A DNA stretch of 8,376 bases from Opitutia bacterium (GCA_018663485.1 JABJQI010000028.1:1-8376); one strand, 5' to 3'; shown: positions 1 to 6,558, counted from the first letter of the stretch. Notes: generated from the letters alone by a model not told the origin. Program-made: numbers and translations.

Positions 1-934
1 CTACGTGATTTGGCACAAAGTCGATCACCACCGACAAGCCAGCAGCCTGCATGCGCTGAGTCAGCGCTTGAAACTCTTCAAGGCGCTTGGACGGTTCGTC
101 CGCAAAGTCTGGCGATACATCAAAATAGTCTCGAATCGCATAAGGGCTACCTGCGATCCCTTTTAACAGATCTGGATCGTCTGGCGCTTGCCCGACGGCA
201 CTATAATCAGTCGACGTCGCTTGTTGCAACACGCCGGTCAGCCAGATGTGCGTAAAGCCGTCCTCACGGAATCCCGCGAGCACACGCTCATTCAACGCGC
301 TGAACTTGCCTGCACCATTTTCAGCCAGAGTGCCATTCACCTGGCGCGTCTCGTTGGCATTACCAAACAACCGTGGCAGCATTTGGTAGATTCGTGGTTT
401 GGCATCGATGGCACCAAAGCGCCCCTTCAATTCCAACGCGCCTACCGGACTCACCGCATAATATTCTGGCAAGTAAAGATCCTCTGCCGAACGCGCAATC
501 CGCGCCTGCTCCGAAGTCACGATGACATGCTCGTTCAGCGTAAACCACTGCACCGCACGCACACGGTCAAACTCGCGCCCCGGGGCTTTCAATTGCAGCT
601 GTATTGCATCGCCCAGTGCCGTCACCTTGAACGCATCGACCGGAGCGGCTTGCCATTTATAGTTTTGATAGTGACGCGCCTCGAGCACCTCATTGCCTTC
701 GATCTTTAGAATGACATCGGCTTGAAATGCCAGAAATACACGCTGTTCGACAGCAACTTCAACCACGGTCGAACCGAAGCCTGGCCCTGCATCAAGTGCC
801 ACCCATAGTGACGACTCCGCAATATCTGACTGCACGGGAATTTTGAGCGAAAGATCGCTGGCATCGAGACAACCTGCCACTGAGCAAGCGCAAAAAAGTG
901 AAGTAAGGCGGAGTAACATTGTATGGGGAGACAT
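1..934 (-). CDS. GH13 alpha-amylase, lipoprotein type (partial, 3' end outside window)
   Basis: Predicted extracytoplasmic GH13 enzyme cleaving alpha-1,4-glucans such as starch or maltodextrin. The frame is open from the ATG at 934 to the left edge (311 codons), so the gene continues outside the window. Residues 1-22 form a signal peptide with a lipobox-like VAGC (residues 19-22), which suggests a lipid-anchored, cell-surface protein. Residues 23-175 look like an N-terminal beta-rich domain. The catalytic barrel starts near residue 182 (IYQMLPRLFGN) and continues with FTHIWLTGVL (228-237) and a GSPYAIRDYFDV stretch (262-273). It reaches GH13 conserved region I, VIDFVPNH (303-310), just before the edge. 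The catalytic Asp/Glu/Asp regions II-IV lie outside the window. A second in-frame ATG at 919 would keep the signal peptide. Neither start has a clear Shine-Dalgarno sequence. An operator-like site lies about 69 bp upstream. The family call is strong; exact substrate specificity is not readable. Confidence 0.9.
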   Translation of the reverse strand, partial: MSPHTMLLRLTSLFCACSVAGCLDASDLSLKIPVQSDIAESSLWVALDAGPGFGSTVVEVAVEQRVFLAFQADVILKIEGNEVLEARHYQNYKWQAAPVDAFKVTALGDAIQLQLKAPGREFDRVRAVQWFTLNEHVIVTSEQARIARSAEDLYLPEYYAVSPVGALELKGRFGAIDAKPRIYQMLPRLFGNANETRQVNGTLAENGAGKFSALNERVLAGFREDGFTHIWLTGVLQQATSTDYSAVGQAPDDPDLLKGIAGSPYAIRDYFDVSPDFADEPSKRLEEFQALTQRMQAAGLSVVIDFVPNHV

Positions 935-996
935 GAACACTTATCTTTGTTAATTCCAAGACAACGATTCTGAAGCGAAGCGCACAACTCGCCCCA

Positions 997-1009
997 TTTG
1001 ACAGTTGAA
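997..1009. promoter_or_regulatory. LacI-type operator, site A
   Basis: The 13-bp site TTTGACAGTTGAA is centred on 1003, in the divergent gap between the lipoprotein amylase (start 934) and the PA14-like gene (start 1063). It carries the AC-W-GTTGA core shared by seven intergenic sites in this window. Its position could serve either gene. The binding protein is inferred to be the LacI-family regulator at 5569-6543. Confidence 0.6.
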
Positions 1010-1062
1010 CGAATTCATGGTTCCCGCGTAAGACACAACGCACTAGCTTGCTTAAATACCGA

Positions 1063-2202
1063 ATGATCGAATCCCCACAAACCTCACCTACCGTCATACA
1101 ACGCTTACTCAAGCGCCCGCTATTACTGATCCTAGTTGCCAGCTTAGCACTACACTTGCTGGTGGGCTTGGGGATCGGTAGCTGGAAAATGTTTATTATC
1201 CTCACAGAGGACGAAGCAGAAATCGAAGTCGTAATTCCGCCAGAAGCAATCCAACCCAAGCAGCGTGAGTATAAATTAAAGACGATGCGCTCACAGCGCA
1301 GCACTGCAATCTCCACTCAAATACCAATCGCGGTCGACCTTCCGTCCGAAATTAACCTACCTAAAGTTGACGTGCCCAAGCCCAGCACCAACAAGAGCGC
1401 GATCAAAGCACGTGGCAGTGCCGGCGACCTCGGCGGCGGACTGGGTGGCGGCGCAGGTGAATCAGGATTCGCCACATTGTTTGGTAATACCTCGCCACTC
1501 GCCGGCGCACTCGAAGGCACCTTCATTGACTTCAAACAAGACCGCTACCGCGAAAACCCACCCAAACAAGGCTGGATGGATGCGGGTAAAGATTTCATGC
1601 GCAACTATCGGCTCACTGAATTTCGAAAATTCTTCAGCGCCCCGCAGAAGCTCTACGCCACACACTTCTATATACCACTGATGAGTGCCGACGAAGCGCC
1701 GCGCGCCTATGGCGTCGAAAATCTGGTGCAGCCGAGTCAATGGATCGCGGTCTATCAGGGGAAATTCCGTTCCACCAAAGGCGGCACTTTTCGATTTGTG
1801 GGCACCGCCGACGACATTTTGATCGTTGGGGTCAAAGGCCGCACCGTGCTCTCTGCCGGCTTCACCGAATCGAATCCTGGCAAGTGGACACCAGACGATG
1901 AGCCGACCCACAATGCGCCGCCCGTATCGGAGTATTTACCCAAGCTCACCGCGGGCGATTGGTTCAAACTCACTCCCGGCGAGGCCACGGATCTGAGCGT
2001 CGTGATCGGCGAAATCCCCGGCGGCGACTTCGGCTGCTACCTCTTCATCGAAGAGAAAGGCGTGAGCTACGATAAAGCCGGCGACGGCCGCCCCATCCTG
2101 CCCGTGTTTAAGCTGAAGGACTTCTCACAGTCCGAGCGCCAAACGATCTCGCAAGATGGCTATGAAAAACGCATGGACGGCCCAACCTTCGGGTTTTATT
2201 GA
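1063..2202 (+). CDS. Membrane-anchored PA14-like domain protein of unknown function
   Basis: No specific function is recognised. With the ATG at 1063 the product is 379 residues; a TTG at 1048 would add five. Neither start has a visible Shine-Dalgarno sequence, and the ATG is preferred. Residues about 18-46 form one membrane-spanning helix after a short basic N-terminus, giving an N-in, C-out topology. Next come a Pro/Lys-rich spacer with TonB-like low complexity (about 55-110) and a Gly-rich linker (about 121-135). The C-terminal domain (about 195-335) contains WIAVYQGKF, GGTFRFVGTADD and a VKGRTVLSAGF stretch. This resembles PA14-like domains of Planctomycetes, Lentisphaerae and Verrucomicrobia, in which a sugar- or ligand-binding beta sandwich shows the pattern FRFVGxxDD...VxGxxVL. 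It may be an envelope-tethered carbohydrate- or protein-binding factor. It is divergent from the amylase with an operator-like site between them, so co-regulation is possible. The gene as real coding sequence is secure; the domain call is moderate. Confidence 0.75.
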   Translation: MIESPQTSPTVIQRLLKRPLLLILVASLALHLLVGLGIGSWKMFIILTEDEAEIEVVIPPEAIQPKQREYKLKTMRSQRSTAISTQIPIAVDLPSEINLPKVDVPKPSTNKSAIKARGSAGDLGGGLGGGAGESGFATLFGNTSPLAGALEGTFIDFKQDRYRENPPKQGWMDAGKDFMRNYRLTEFRKFFSAPQKLYATHFYIPLMSADEAPRAYGVENLVQPSQWIAVYQGKFRSTKGGTFRFVGTADDILIVGVKGRTVLSAGFTESNPGKWTPDDEPTHNAPPVSEYLPKLTAGDWFKLTPGEATDLSVVIGEIPGGDFGCYLFIEEKGVSYDKAGDGRPILPVFKLKDFSQSERQTISQDGYEKRMDGPTFGFY

Positions 2203-2337
2203 GCGGTAAGCCTCAAAAGTTGGTGGCTTCCTTTAGGTGGCCACCCATATGGAAGAGGTCAACCAGACAGAACTTGCGACGGGGCATCTAAAACCGTCAA
2301 TTGATCCAGCCAATCATGCAACTGGTCGAACGTCAGG

Positions 2338-2553
2338 AGGTGGGACACTCCTGTCCCGCTCATCACGAACTCAACCGATAGAATAAATAGACAGGAGTGT
2401 CCATCCTCCGGGAAGGAAGTCTTCAGGAGCGAGGGCGACTCGCCCTCGTTTGCATCAACATCGGTTCGACGTGGGCCAGTCGCCCACACTCTTGTCCCAC
2501 GCACTAGCAACGACGGAGCGTTGCCCTCCACAAACAGCCGAAGCAAGCTTCGG
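2338..2553. repeat. Hairpin-rich interspersed repeat-like element
   Basis: Five inverted repeats follow one another. (1) 2343-2355 with 2390-2402, a 13-bp perfect stem (GGACACTCCTGTC). (2) 2430-2437 with 2441-2448, an 8-bp stem and 3-nt loop. (3) 2471-2476 with 2482-2487 (GTGGGC/GCCCAC). (4) 2507-2512 with 2519-2524 (GCAACG/CGTTGC). (5) 2538-2544 with 2547-2553 (CCGAAGC/GCTTCGG). Similar phrases, such as the one giving the spurious peptide DGHSCLF, are in my recollection common in intergenic DNA of Opitutae and get mis-called as small proteins. That recollection is unverified here. The function is unknown; a REP-like non-coding repeat or structured transcript end are the options. Confidence 0.5.
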
Positions 2554-2576
2554 GGGATCAGGCCCATCGCGAATCA

Positions 2577-2610
2577 AAAAAAGACCACAGCCGAAACTGT
2601 GGTCTTTTTT
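2577..2610. terminator. Bidirectional intrinsic terminator
   Basis: A perfect 14-bp stem made of AAAAAAGACCACAG (2577-2590) and its complement (2597-2610) closes a 6-nt loop. The A-tract and T-tract ends give a U-run in both directions. It lies 24 bp past the end of the minus-strand PEP-CTERM gene and also closes any transcript coming from the PA14-like gene. Confidence 0.9.
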
Positions 2611-2633
2611 ATACGCGAGAACGAAGTGCTGAA

Positions 2634-3431
2634 CTATCCCCGACGACGCTTCGCCACGCAGAGCAAAGCCAAGGTGCCGGCGATCAACGCATAAGTGCCG
2701 GGTTCGGGAACGGATGCAACCGACAGACTGTTGAAATACAGATTGTTTGCAGCATTTTCGCCCTCATCTGTGCCACTGTTATAGAACGTAAAATTATCAA
2801 TAAGCCCTGTAATTCCACTAACTGTGCCAGAGAACAACACACCCTGTGTTCCCGCAGATGAGATGCGGCTAATGCTATAGCTGAGCTGAGAAGAGCCTAC
2901 GGAATCATCAATAATAGTAATCACTGCTTGTAGCAAGGCATCCCCTCCACCGAAATCATATGTAGCGGCCACAGGATTATTGGTAAACATCCCATTCACA
3001 CTCGCACCAGAACCTACATTAAAACCGAACACTTCCTGATCCCCATCATTACGAATCGTAAACCCTTTATTTCCATTGTCGTTCTGAACTCCAAAATTAA
3101 ATGTAAATTGATCGTTTAGAACTAAAGCTGAATTGAAGTCCCGTTTTGCACTGGCAAAAGCAGCAACTGGATTCGCATAAATATAGAATGATTGATTCGT
3201 TCCAGTATTTAAATCACCAGCACCCTCAGTTGAGTTCCCAATCAAATAACCAGCGAAAACGTCCGTTCCGTTGTTATTGTTATCCGTCAGGTCCCAGGTG
3301 CCAAACCCTGAGCCAGAATTATCACCAGTGCTCCAACCGCCACCATAATTGGAAGCATCATCGAAAGCAGTTAAGGCAAACGCACTGGAAGCTAGCACGG
3401 ACATTGAGACAATTAGGAGTGTTTTTCTCAT
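2634..3431 (-). CDS. PEP-CTERM sorting-domain protein, secreted
   Basis: Secreted 265-residue protein of unknown function. Residues 1-19 are a signal peptide ending in SAFA. The mature part is Gly/Asn/Thr/Ser-rich and predicted to be all beta, with GGGWSTGDNSGSGFGTWDL early and NGNKGF near 119-124. The tail at 241-265 is a classic PEP-CTERM signal: VPEP, a hydrophobic helix, then KRRRG. It directs processing by an exosortase and retention at the outer surface or in the extracellular matrix. No exosortase gene lies in this window. Domains with similar GTGFGxW and GNKGF phrases occur, as I recall, in large secreted polysaccharide-active proteins of Verrucomicrobia and Planctomycetes; this needs a profile search. 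The perfect dyad of site B lies about 81 bp upstream, so it probably belongs to the same regulon as the amylases. No Shine-Dalgarno precedes the ATG. A terminator follows. Confidence 0.88.
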   Translation of the reverse strand: MRKTLLIVSMSVLASSAFALTAFDDASNYGGGWSTGDNSGSGFGTWDLTDNNNNGTDVFAGYLIGNSTEGAGDLNTGTNQSFYIYANPVAAFASAKRDFNSALVLNDQFTFNFGVQNDNGNKGFTIRNDGDQEVFGFNVGSGASVNGMFTNNPVAATYDFGGGDALLQAVITIIDDSVGSSQLSYSISRISSAGTQGVLFSGTVSGITGLIDNFTFYNSGTDEGENAANNLYFNSLSVASVPEPGTYALIAGTLALLCVAKRRRG

Positions 3432-3505
3432 AGCGAGTCGAATTGAGTTAATTTGATTGAAGATAAGTTAAAGCCTTAATCGAATTCGAGAAAATCGCAA
3501 GGCGA

Positions 3506-3518
3506 GTCAACAGTTGAC
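3506..3518. promoter_or_regulatory. LacI-type operator, site B (perfect dyad)
   Basis: GTCAACAGTTGAC is a perfect 13-bp palindrome centred on 3512. It is the most symmetric of the seven sites. It lies about 81 bp upstream of the minus-strand PEP-CTERM start at 3431, the position expected for an operator at or just upstream of its promoter. Confidence 0.65.
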
Positions 3519-3569
3519 CTATGCGACGCAGATCGGTCTATAACGGTGAAAAGCTACAATAGTTAGTAG

Positions 3570-3750
3570 GCAGCCCGTTTTTCCTGCCCCCATTCAGTGC
3601 AATCAGCCCCCTCGCTCTAAAACGAAGCGATTCACACCACTCGCCTCTGGCGAGTCGAACCAAGAGCGTGACCGACTGATGCACCGCATTTGAGACAAAC
3701 GGCGCTACCCCTACAGTGTCGTGAGACAACGTTGGAGGTTCCGACCGCAC
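3570..3750. repeat. Possible second interspersed repeat block
   Basis: The block contains a nested hairpin. An inner 7-bp stem ACTCGCC/GGCGAGT (3639-3645 with 3649-3655, loop TCT) lies inside an outer 6-bp stem CGCTCT/AGAGCG (3613-3618 with 3663-3668). Two different frames on the same strand both yield low-complexity, formula-like peptides, which suggests a non-coding repeat. Its edges are estimates. Copies elsewhere in the genome are not visible from here. Confidence 0.35.
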
Positions 3751-3755
3751 TACTA

Positions 3756-3768
3756 CTAAACTGTTGAA
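3756..3768. promoter_or_regulatory. LacI-type operator, site C
   Basis: CTAAACTGTTGAA is centred on 3762. It shares the 12-mer TAAACTGTTGAA exactly with sites D and G. It lies about 290 bp from the nearest start at 4050 and 164 bp from site D centre to centre, so it may be an auxiliary operator used for looping. Confidence 0.5.
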
Positions 3769-3919
3769 TAGAGCGATGGTTTAAAAATACGAAAATAGCG
3801 CCATAGATATGTCCCCCGAAAGCAAGGCACTCCGCACTGCGATCAACACTCATAAAAAAATAAATAGACTCGAAACCATGAGCTTTTCATTCGGATGAGC
3901 TTCTAGTTTCCGAAAGCCG

Positions 3920-3932
3920 TTAAACTGTTGAA
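3920..3932. promoter_or_regulatory. LacI-type operator, site D
   Basis: TTAAACTGTTGAA is centred on 3926 and identical over all 13 bases to site G upstream of the second amylase. It lies about 124 bp upstream of the plus-strand PEP-CTERM start at 4050, followed by AT-rich DNA suited to a promoter. Confidence 0.6.
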
Positions 3933-4049
3933 TGCAAAAAGCATTTAAAAAGTGAAAGATTTATTAATACTTTTGTTGTTACTTTTAAAACATCCCCATC
4001 ACCTTTAGATGTATTTTAATATCTCTCAATATCCCTCATTATCACGTAT

Positions 4050-4703
4050 ATGAAAAAAATAACCCTTCTAGTTGCTACATTTCTAGCCTTAGTAACCTCG
4101 CTCCATGCTGCGACCGGCATATTTGGTGCTTACCTAACTGTAGACGGCACAAAATACAAATCTGACGATAGGTACGGTGGAAGTGAAGCAACTTTCAACG
4201 GTGCTGACTTCGGAGACATGACGATCGGCTCCAGCTCGCTCATACTATCACAAGGCGAAACACTAGCTTACGCAGACAACGGCCACTCCACTTTCGAGTT
4301 TGCTCTCGCATATCGCGTTCGCCTGGATACCGAATCTCAATCGATAAATCCAGACGATTACACTTTCATCACAATGGGTGATGGAGCAAGCATTGGAGGA
4401 AACGATGAAAAAGCTGAGTTTACCGGATCCACACTCGACTTCCTCAACGGTCTTTCAGCACCCGTATCAAACACCATCTATGCGATTGACATCGTTCATA
4501 AAGCTGGAGCGTGGGAAGGCGGCAGCAACTTCGAACGTCTAGCCAATGTGAACAGTCCAAATCCAGGAGATACAGCATGGGGATCAACCGATGCTTTTAC
4601 CGCTACTTTTACTGTAGTGGCAGTGCCTGAACCAAGCAGCTACGCATTAATTGCAGGGCTATTCGGACTTAGCTATATTGCAATGCGTCGCCGCAAAGCA
4701 TAA
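4050..4703 (+). CDS. PEP-CTERM sorting-domain protein, secreted
   Basis: Secreted 217-residue protein of unknown function. Residues 1-20 form a signal peptide (MKKIT, hydrophobic core, SLHA). The mature region is acidic and Gly/Ser-rich, with no cysteines and no recognised catalytic motif. The C-terminus at 192-217 is a PEP-CTERM signal: VPEP, a hydrophobic segment, then MRRRKA. This implies export followed by exosortase processing and display at the cell surface or in the matrix. Apart from the tail, the product is not visibly related to the other PEP-CTERM protein here. Operator-like sites D and C lie upstream, which suggests control with the amylases. The leader is very AT-rich and lacks a Shine-Dalgarno sequence. 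An intrinsic terminator follows 20 bp after the stop. Confidence 0.88.
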   Translation: MKKITLLVATFLALVTSLHAATGIFGAYLTVDGTKYKSDDRYGGSEATFNGADFGDMTIGSSSLILSQGETLAYADNGHSTFEFALAYRVRLDTESQSINPDDYTFITMGDGASIGGNDEKAEFTGSTLDFLNGLSAPVSNTIYAIDIVHKAGAWEGGSNFERLANVNSPNPGDTAWGSTDAFTATFTVVAVPEPSSYALIAGLFGLSYIAMRRRKA

Positions 4704-4722
4704 GTTCATAAACTATTTATCC

Positions 4723-4755
4723 AAAAGCCGTTGATTACCATGATCAGCGGCTTTT
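4723..4755 (+). terminator. Intrinsic terminator after the PEP-CTERM gene
   Basis: A 13-bp stem pairs AAAAGCCGTTGAT (4723-4735) with 4743-4755, including one G-U wobble, around a 7-nt loop. A run of six T residues ends at 4757. It terminates the gene ending at 4703. The next gene starts at 4766, only 8 nt past the T-run, so read-through here would decide how much of that gene is made. Confidence 0.85.
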
Positions 4756-4765
4756 TTATGTCATC

Positions 4766-5467
4766 ATGCACATGCGTAATAGGAGCACTGCTGTCAGAAT
4801 AAACCAATTCATCCACTGGTTAATCTTTATCGGTGTATTTTTTTTCGGTGCACTGACCTCACTCGCTCGTACCCAAGCGCCTCCAGAGAGCATCCGCTTA
4901 CACGCAAGTATGTCCATGGGTGACGGTCATTTGAGCTTAACACTCCTCACTAAGGGGCAACACAAGCTAAGAGCCAGCATTCAAGACCCGCAGCATAAAT
5001 CAAAAGTCCATATCACCTACAACCAGGAGCAATTGTGGACCAAACCATTCATCCACGGATCCGAGTCGGCTCGAAAACTCGAAGGCACAGAAGCCGCTGA
5101 AAACCTGCTGGATCTCTTAGCGCTCAACCCGCAATTTCACTTTAAACAAAGAGATGGATTTAATCTGAGCAGCTCAGCATTAAAGGGCTACAAAGTTGAA
5201 TACACGCAAAGCGAAAAGCCTTATAAAGAAACGAACAAACACGTACCTGAGAGCCTAAAGCTTTTCGACATATCAAAAGACGAACCACGTTTAATCCGCA
5301 GTATCCGATACATCAGCTTTCAAAAATCAACGACACCGTTTGTCCGGCCCAAAGAGCTCGTGCTGACTGACGAAACGACAAGCGAGAGTGGGACAATCAT
5401 AATCAACGAAGTCTCCTACAATTCTGGAATTCCAGACTTCATTTTCAAATTGCCAGAGTCGAATTGA
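4766..5467 (+). CDS. Secreted LolA-like protein of unknown function
   Basis: 233-residue product with an N-terminal export signal: basic residues 4-11, hydrophobic core about 16-33, and a likely signal peptidase site after SLA (34) or RTQA (38). The rest is a beta-rich domain ending in ITII-type strands: GTIIINEVSYNSGIPDFIFKLPES at the C-terminus, given here as GTIIINEVSYN, then GIPDFIFKLP. This ending is typical of LolA-like or 'outer membrane lipoprotein-sorting' folds, which bind lipids or lipoprotein acyl chains in the periplasm. The fold call rests on that pattern only. Two ATGs (4766, 4772) fit. The signal peptide rules out later standard starts. The start lies directly behind a terminator, with no room for its own promoter and no Shine-Dalgarno, so expression may depend on read-through from the PEP-CTERM gene. 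It is convergent with lacI, with about 41-101 bp between the frames depending on which lacI stop is counted. Confidence 0.75.
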   Translation: MHMRNRSTAVRINQFIHWLIFIGVFFFGALTSLARTQAPPESIRLHASMSMGDGHLSLTLLTKGQHKLRASIQDPQHKSKVHITYNQEQLWTKPFIHGSESARKLEGTEAAENLLDLLALNPQFHFKQRDGFNLSSSALKGYKVEYTQSEKPYKETNKHVPESLKLFDISKDEPRLIRSIRYISFQKSTTPFVRPKELVLTDETTSESGTIIINEVSYNSGIPDFIFKLPESN

Positions 5468-5508
5468 TAGCAAACAAAGCGGCCGCATTCTGTGCCCCGC
5501 AGTCGCTC

Positions 5509-5571
5509 CTACTTCAAACTCGGTCTATCGACCCAAATGCTTTCGATCTGCACGACCTTAGGGTGCTCCTA
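5509..5571 (-). pseudogene. Orphaned LacI C-terminal segment behind an in-frame TAG
   Basis: The LacI frame stops at TAG (5571-5569). Reading on in the same frame gives 19 more codons, EHPKVVQIESIWVDRPSLK, before a second TAG at 5511-5509. That peptide matches the usual C-terminus of this regulator subfamily, where NEFG is followed by a stretch like xPEHPKxVxIEGxWV. The uninterrupted product would be about 344 residues, a normal LacI-family length. A single-base nonsense change, or a sequencing error, is the simplest reading. Confidence 0.8.
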
Positions 5572-6543
5572 TGCGCCGAATTCGTTTTTCTGCAATTGGC
5601 CAACGACCAAATCAACACCAGCGCTGCCGACTTCACGATTATTCTGACGCATGCCAGCTAGATGCGGGATGCCGACGTGCCAATCTAGATGAACCAGGCC
5701 TAATTCTTTCGGGATCTTCACGCCGGCTTCAACGAGCGCGTCGTAGAGTTCCAGCTTATTGGTCAGCACGACATCGGGCTTTTGCGTCCGAATCGCGGCC
5801 ACTGCGGAAGCAACATCCTCGGTGTCCAAAGCGATCATATCTAATTGATCCTTCTTCGGTAACTGTCGCGACGCACTGTAAAAGCCAGCGCTAAACTTCT
5901 CATCCAACAGCGCATCGTCTCGCTCAGGCACCACCAGCAATGGACGCTGATAGCCCTGCTCTAACACCTTCTGCGTGGCTCGACGCGCAGTCAAATATTG
6001 ATCATTCGAAGAACAATTGAGTTGGTTGTTTAAATGCGTCACGCCGATGACGGAACAGGCAAAGTCATACCAAAAATTTGAGTAACTAGCATGGATCGTA
6101 TCCAGATCTAGCGCAGCAATTAGAACCAGCCCACGAATGCCACGCGTTTCGACGATCTGCTTAAGACGCTCGGGGCGCATATCTGGCTGCTGCAACCAAA
6201 ACTCTTCGATCCCATAGCCCATCTGTTCACCACGACGCAAGACGCCCTCGCGGAGGCGGTTAAAAGTGTGATTTTGACTGAGGTCTTTGATCGGCGAGCA
6301 GTTGATCAAAGCAAGGTTGGCCTGAAAGGTCGGTTGACGTCCGGCGCGCAATTGCGTCATCAGCGAATCCACCACCGGATTGCGACGGTAGCCCATTTCA
6401 TCGGCGAACCGTTGAATCCGCACACGGGTCACCTCTGGTATCCGTGGATCGTTGCGCAGAGCCAAGGAAACAGCCGATTTACTCACACCCGCGGCATCCG
6501 CGATCTGTTGCATATTGGGGCGTCGTTCAGGTGAATTGGACAT
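5569..6543 (-). CDS. LacI/GalR-family transcriptional regulator, C-terminally truncated
   Basis: DNA-binding sugar-responsive regulator of 324 residues as read. The helix-turn-helix spans about 11-30 (MQQIADAAGVSKSAVSLALR), followed by the third helix and the GYRRNP hinge entry (51-56). The periplasmic-binding-protein-like effector domain begins near 74 and runs to the end. The VDSLMTQLRAGR segment after the hinge is typical of the LacI subfamily expanded in Opitutae. The C-terminus ends at FGA followed by TAG, about 20 residues short of the family norm; the missing end is still readable downstream. Site E lies 3 bp upstream of the start codon and site F 49 bp upstream, which indicates autoregulation. 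It is divergent from a GH13 gene, the usual arrangement for a local regulator of alpha-glucan use. The effector is presumably a malto-oligosaccharide or related sugar (inference). No Shine-Dalgarno is visible. Family call very secure; activity of the truncated form uncertain. Confidence 0.93.
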   Translation of the reverse strand: MSNSPERRPNMQQIADAAGVSKSAVSLALRNDPRIPEVTRVRIQRFADEMGYRRNPVVDSLMTQLRAGRQPTFQANLALINCSPIKDLSQNHTFNRLREGVLRRGEQMGYGIEEFWLQQPDMRPERLKQIVETRGIRGLVLIAALDLDTIHASYSNFWYDFACSVIGVTHLNNQLNCSSNDQYLTARRATQKVLEQGYQRPLLVVPERDDALLDEKFSAGFYSASRQLPKKDQLDMIALDTEDVASAVAAIRTQKPDVVLTNKLELYDALVEAGVKIPKELGLVHLDWHVGIPHLAGMRQNNREVGSAGVDLVVGQLQKNEFGA

Positions 6544-6545
6544 AG

Positions 6546-6558
6546 TTGGACAGTTGAA
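6546..6558. promoter_or_regulatory. LacI-type operator, site E (abuts lacI start)
   Basis: TTGGACAGTTGAA is centred on 6552 and ends 3 bp before the lacI start codon. A repressor bound here would block transcription or sit where a ribosome binding site would be encoded. This is typical of autoregulation. It lies 46 bp from site F, centre to centre. Confidence 0.6.

Larger units (their letters stand above)
2203..2633. other. Convergent intergenic region without a convincing gene
   Basis: This 431-bp stretch separates two convergent genes. It holds a short GGTGGCCACC palindrome (2236-2245), a hairpin-rich repeat-like block (about 2335-2555) and a bidirectional terminator (2577-2610). A 102-codon minus-strand frame crosses it but follows the hairpins and shows no domain, signal peptide or start context. 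I read it as non-coding. Confidence 0.6.
3432..4049. other. 618-bp divergent intergenic region between two PEP-CTERM genes
   Basis: No convincing gene is present. The left part holds operator-like site B in the leader of the minus-strand PEP-CTERM gene. The middle (about 3560-3750) is a repeat-like block. The right part is AT-rich and carries sites C and D upstream of the plus-strand PEP-CTERM gene. Short minus-strand frames at 3538-3750 and 3632-3853 overlap each other in different frames and show no protein-like features. I could not identify confident -35/-10 pairs. Confidence 0.6.

Noticed and set aside
188..709. 173-codon plus-strand frame
   Set aside because: It is the antisense shadow of the lipoprotein GH13 gene, whose minus-strand frame is continuous and matches family motifs.
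998..1003. TTGACA as a -35 box for the PA14-like gene
   Set aside because: It is part of operator A, and no acceptable -10 hexamer lies 16-18 bp downstream.
2259..2567. 102-codon minus-strand frame as a possible gene
   Set aside because: It runs through successive perfect hairpins, has no signal peptide, domain or start context, and looks like a translated non-coding repeat.
2723..2735. An eighth match to the operator core (ACAGACTGTTGAA)
   Set aside because: It lies inside the coding sequence of the minus-strand PEP-CTERM gene, encoding FNSL just before the PEP signal, and its left half is poor. A coding coincidence is likelier, although a downstream auxiliary operator is not excluded.
3538..3853. 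Two overlapping minus-strand frames (70 and 73 codons) as small genes
   Set aside because: They overlap in different frames, lack protein-like composition and coincide with a hairpin-bearing repeat-like block.
5468..5508. GC-rich NotI-like palindrome between the convergent genes as a terminator
   Set aside because: GCGGCCGC has no extended stem and no T-run on either side, so termination cannot be supported.
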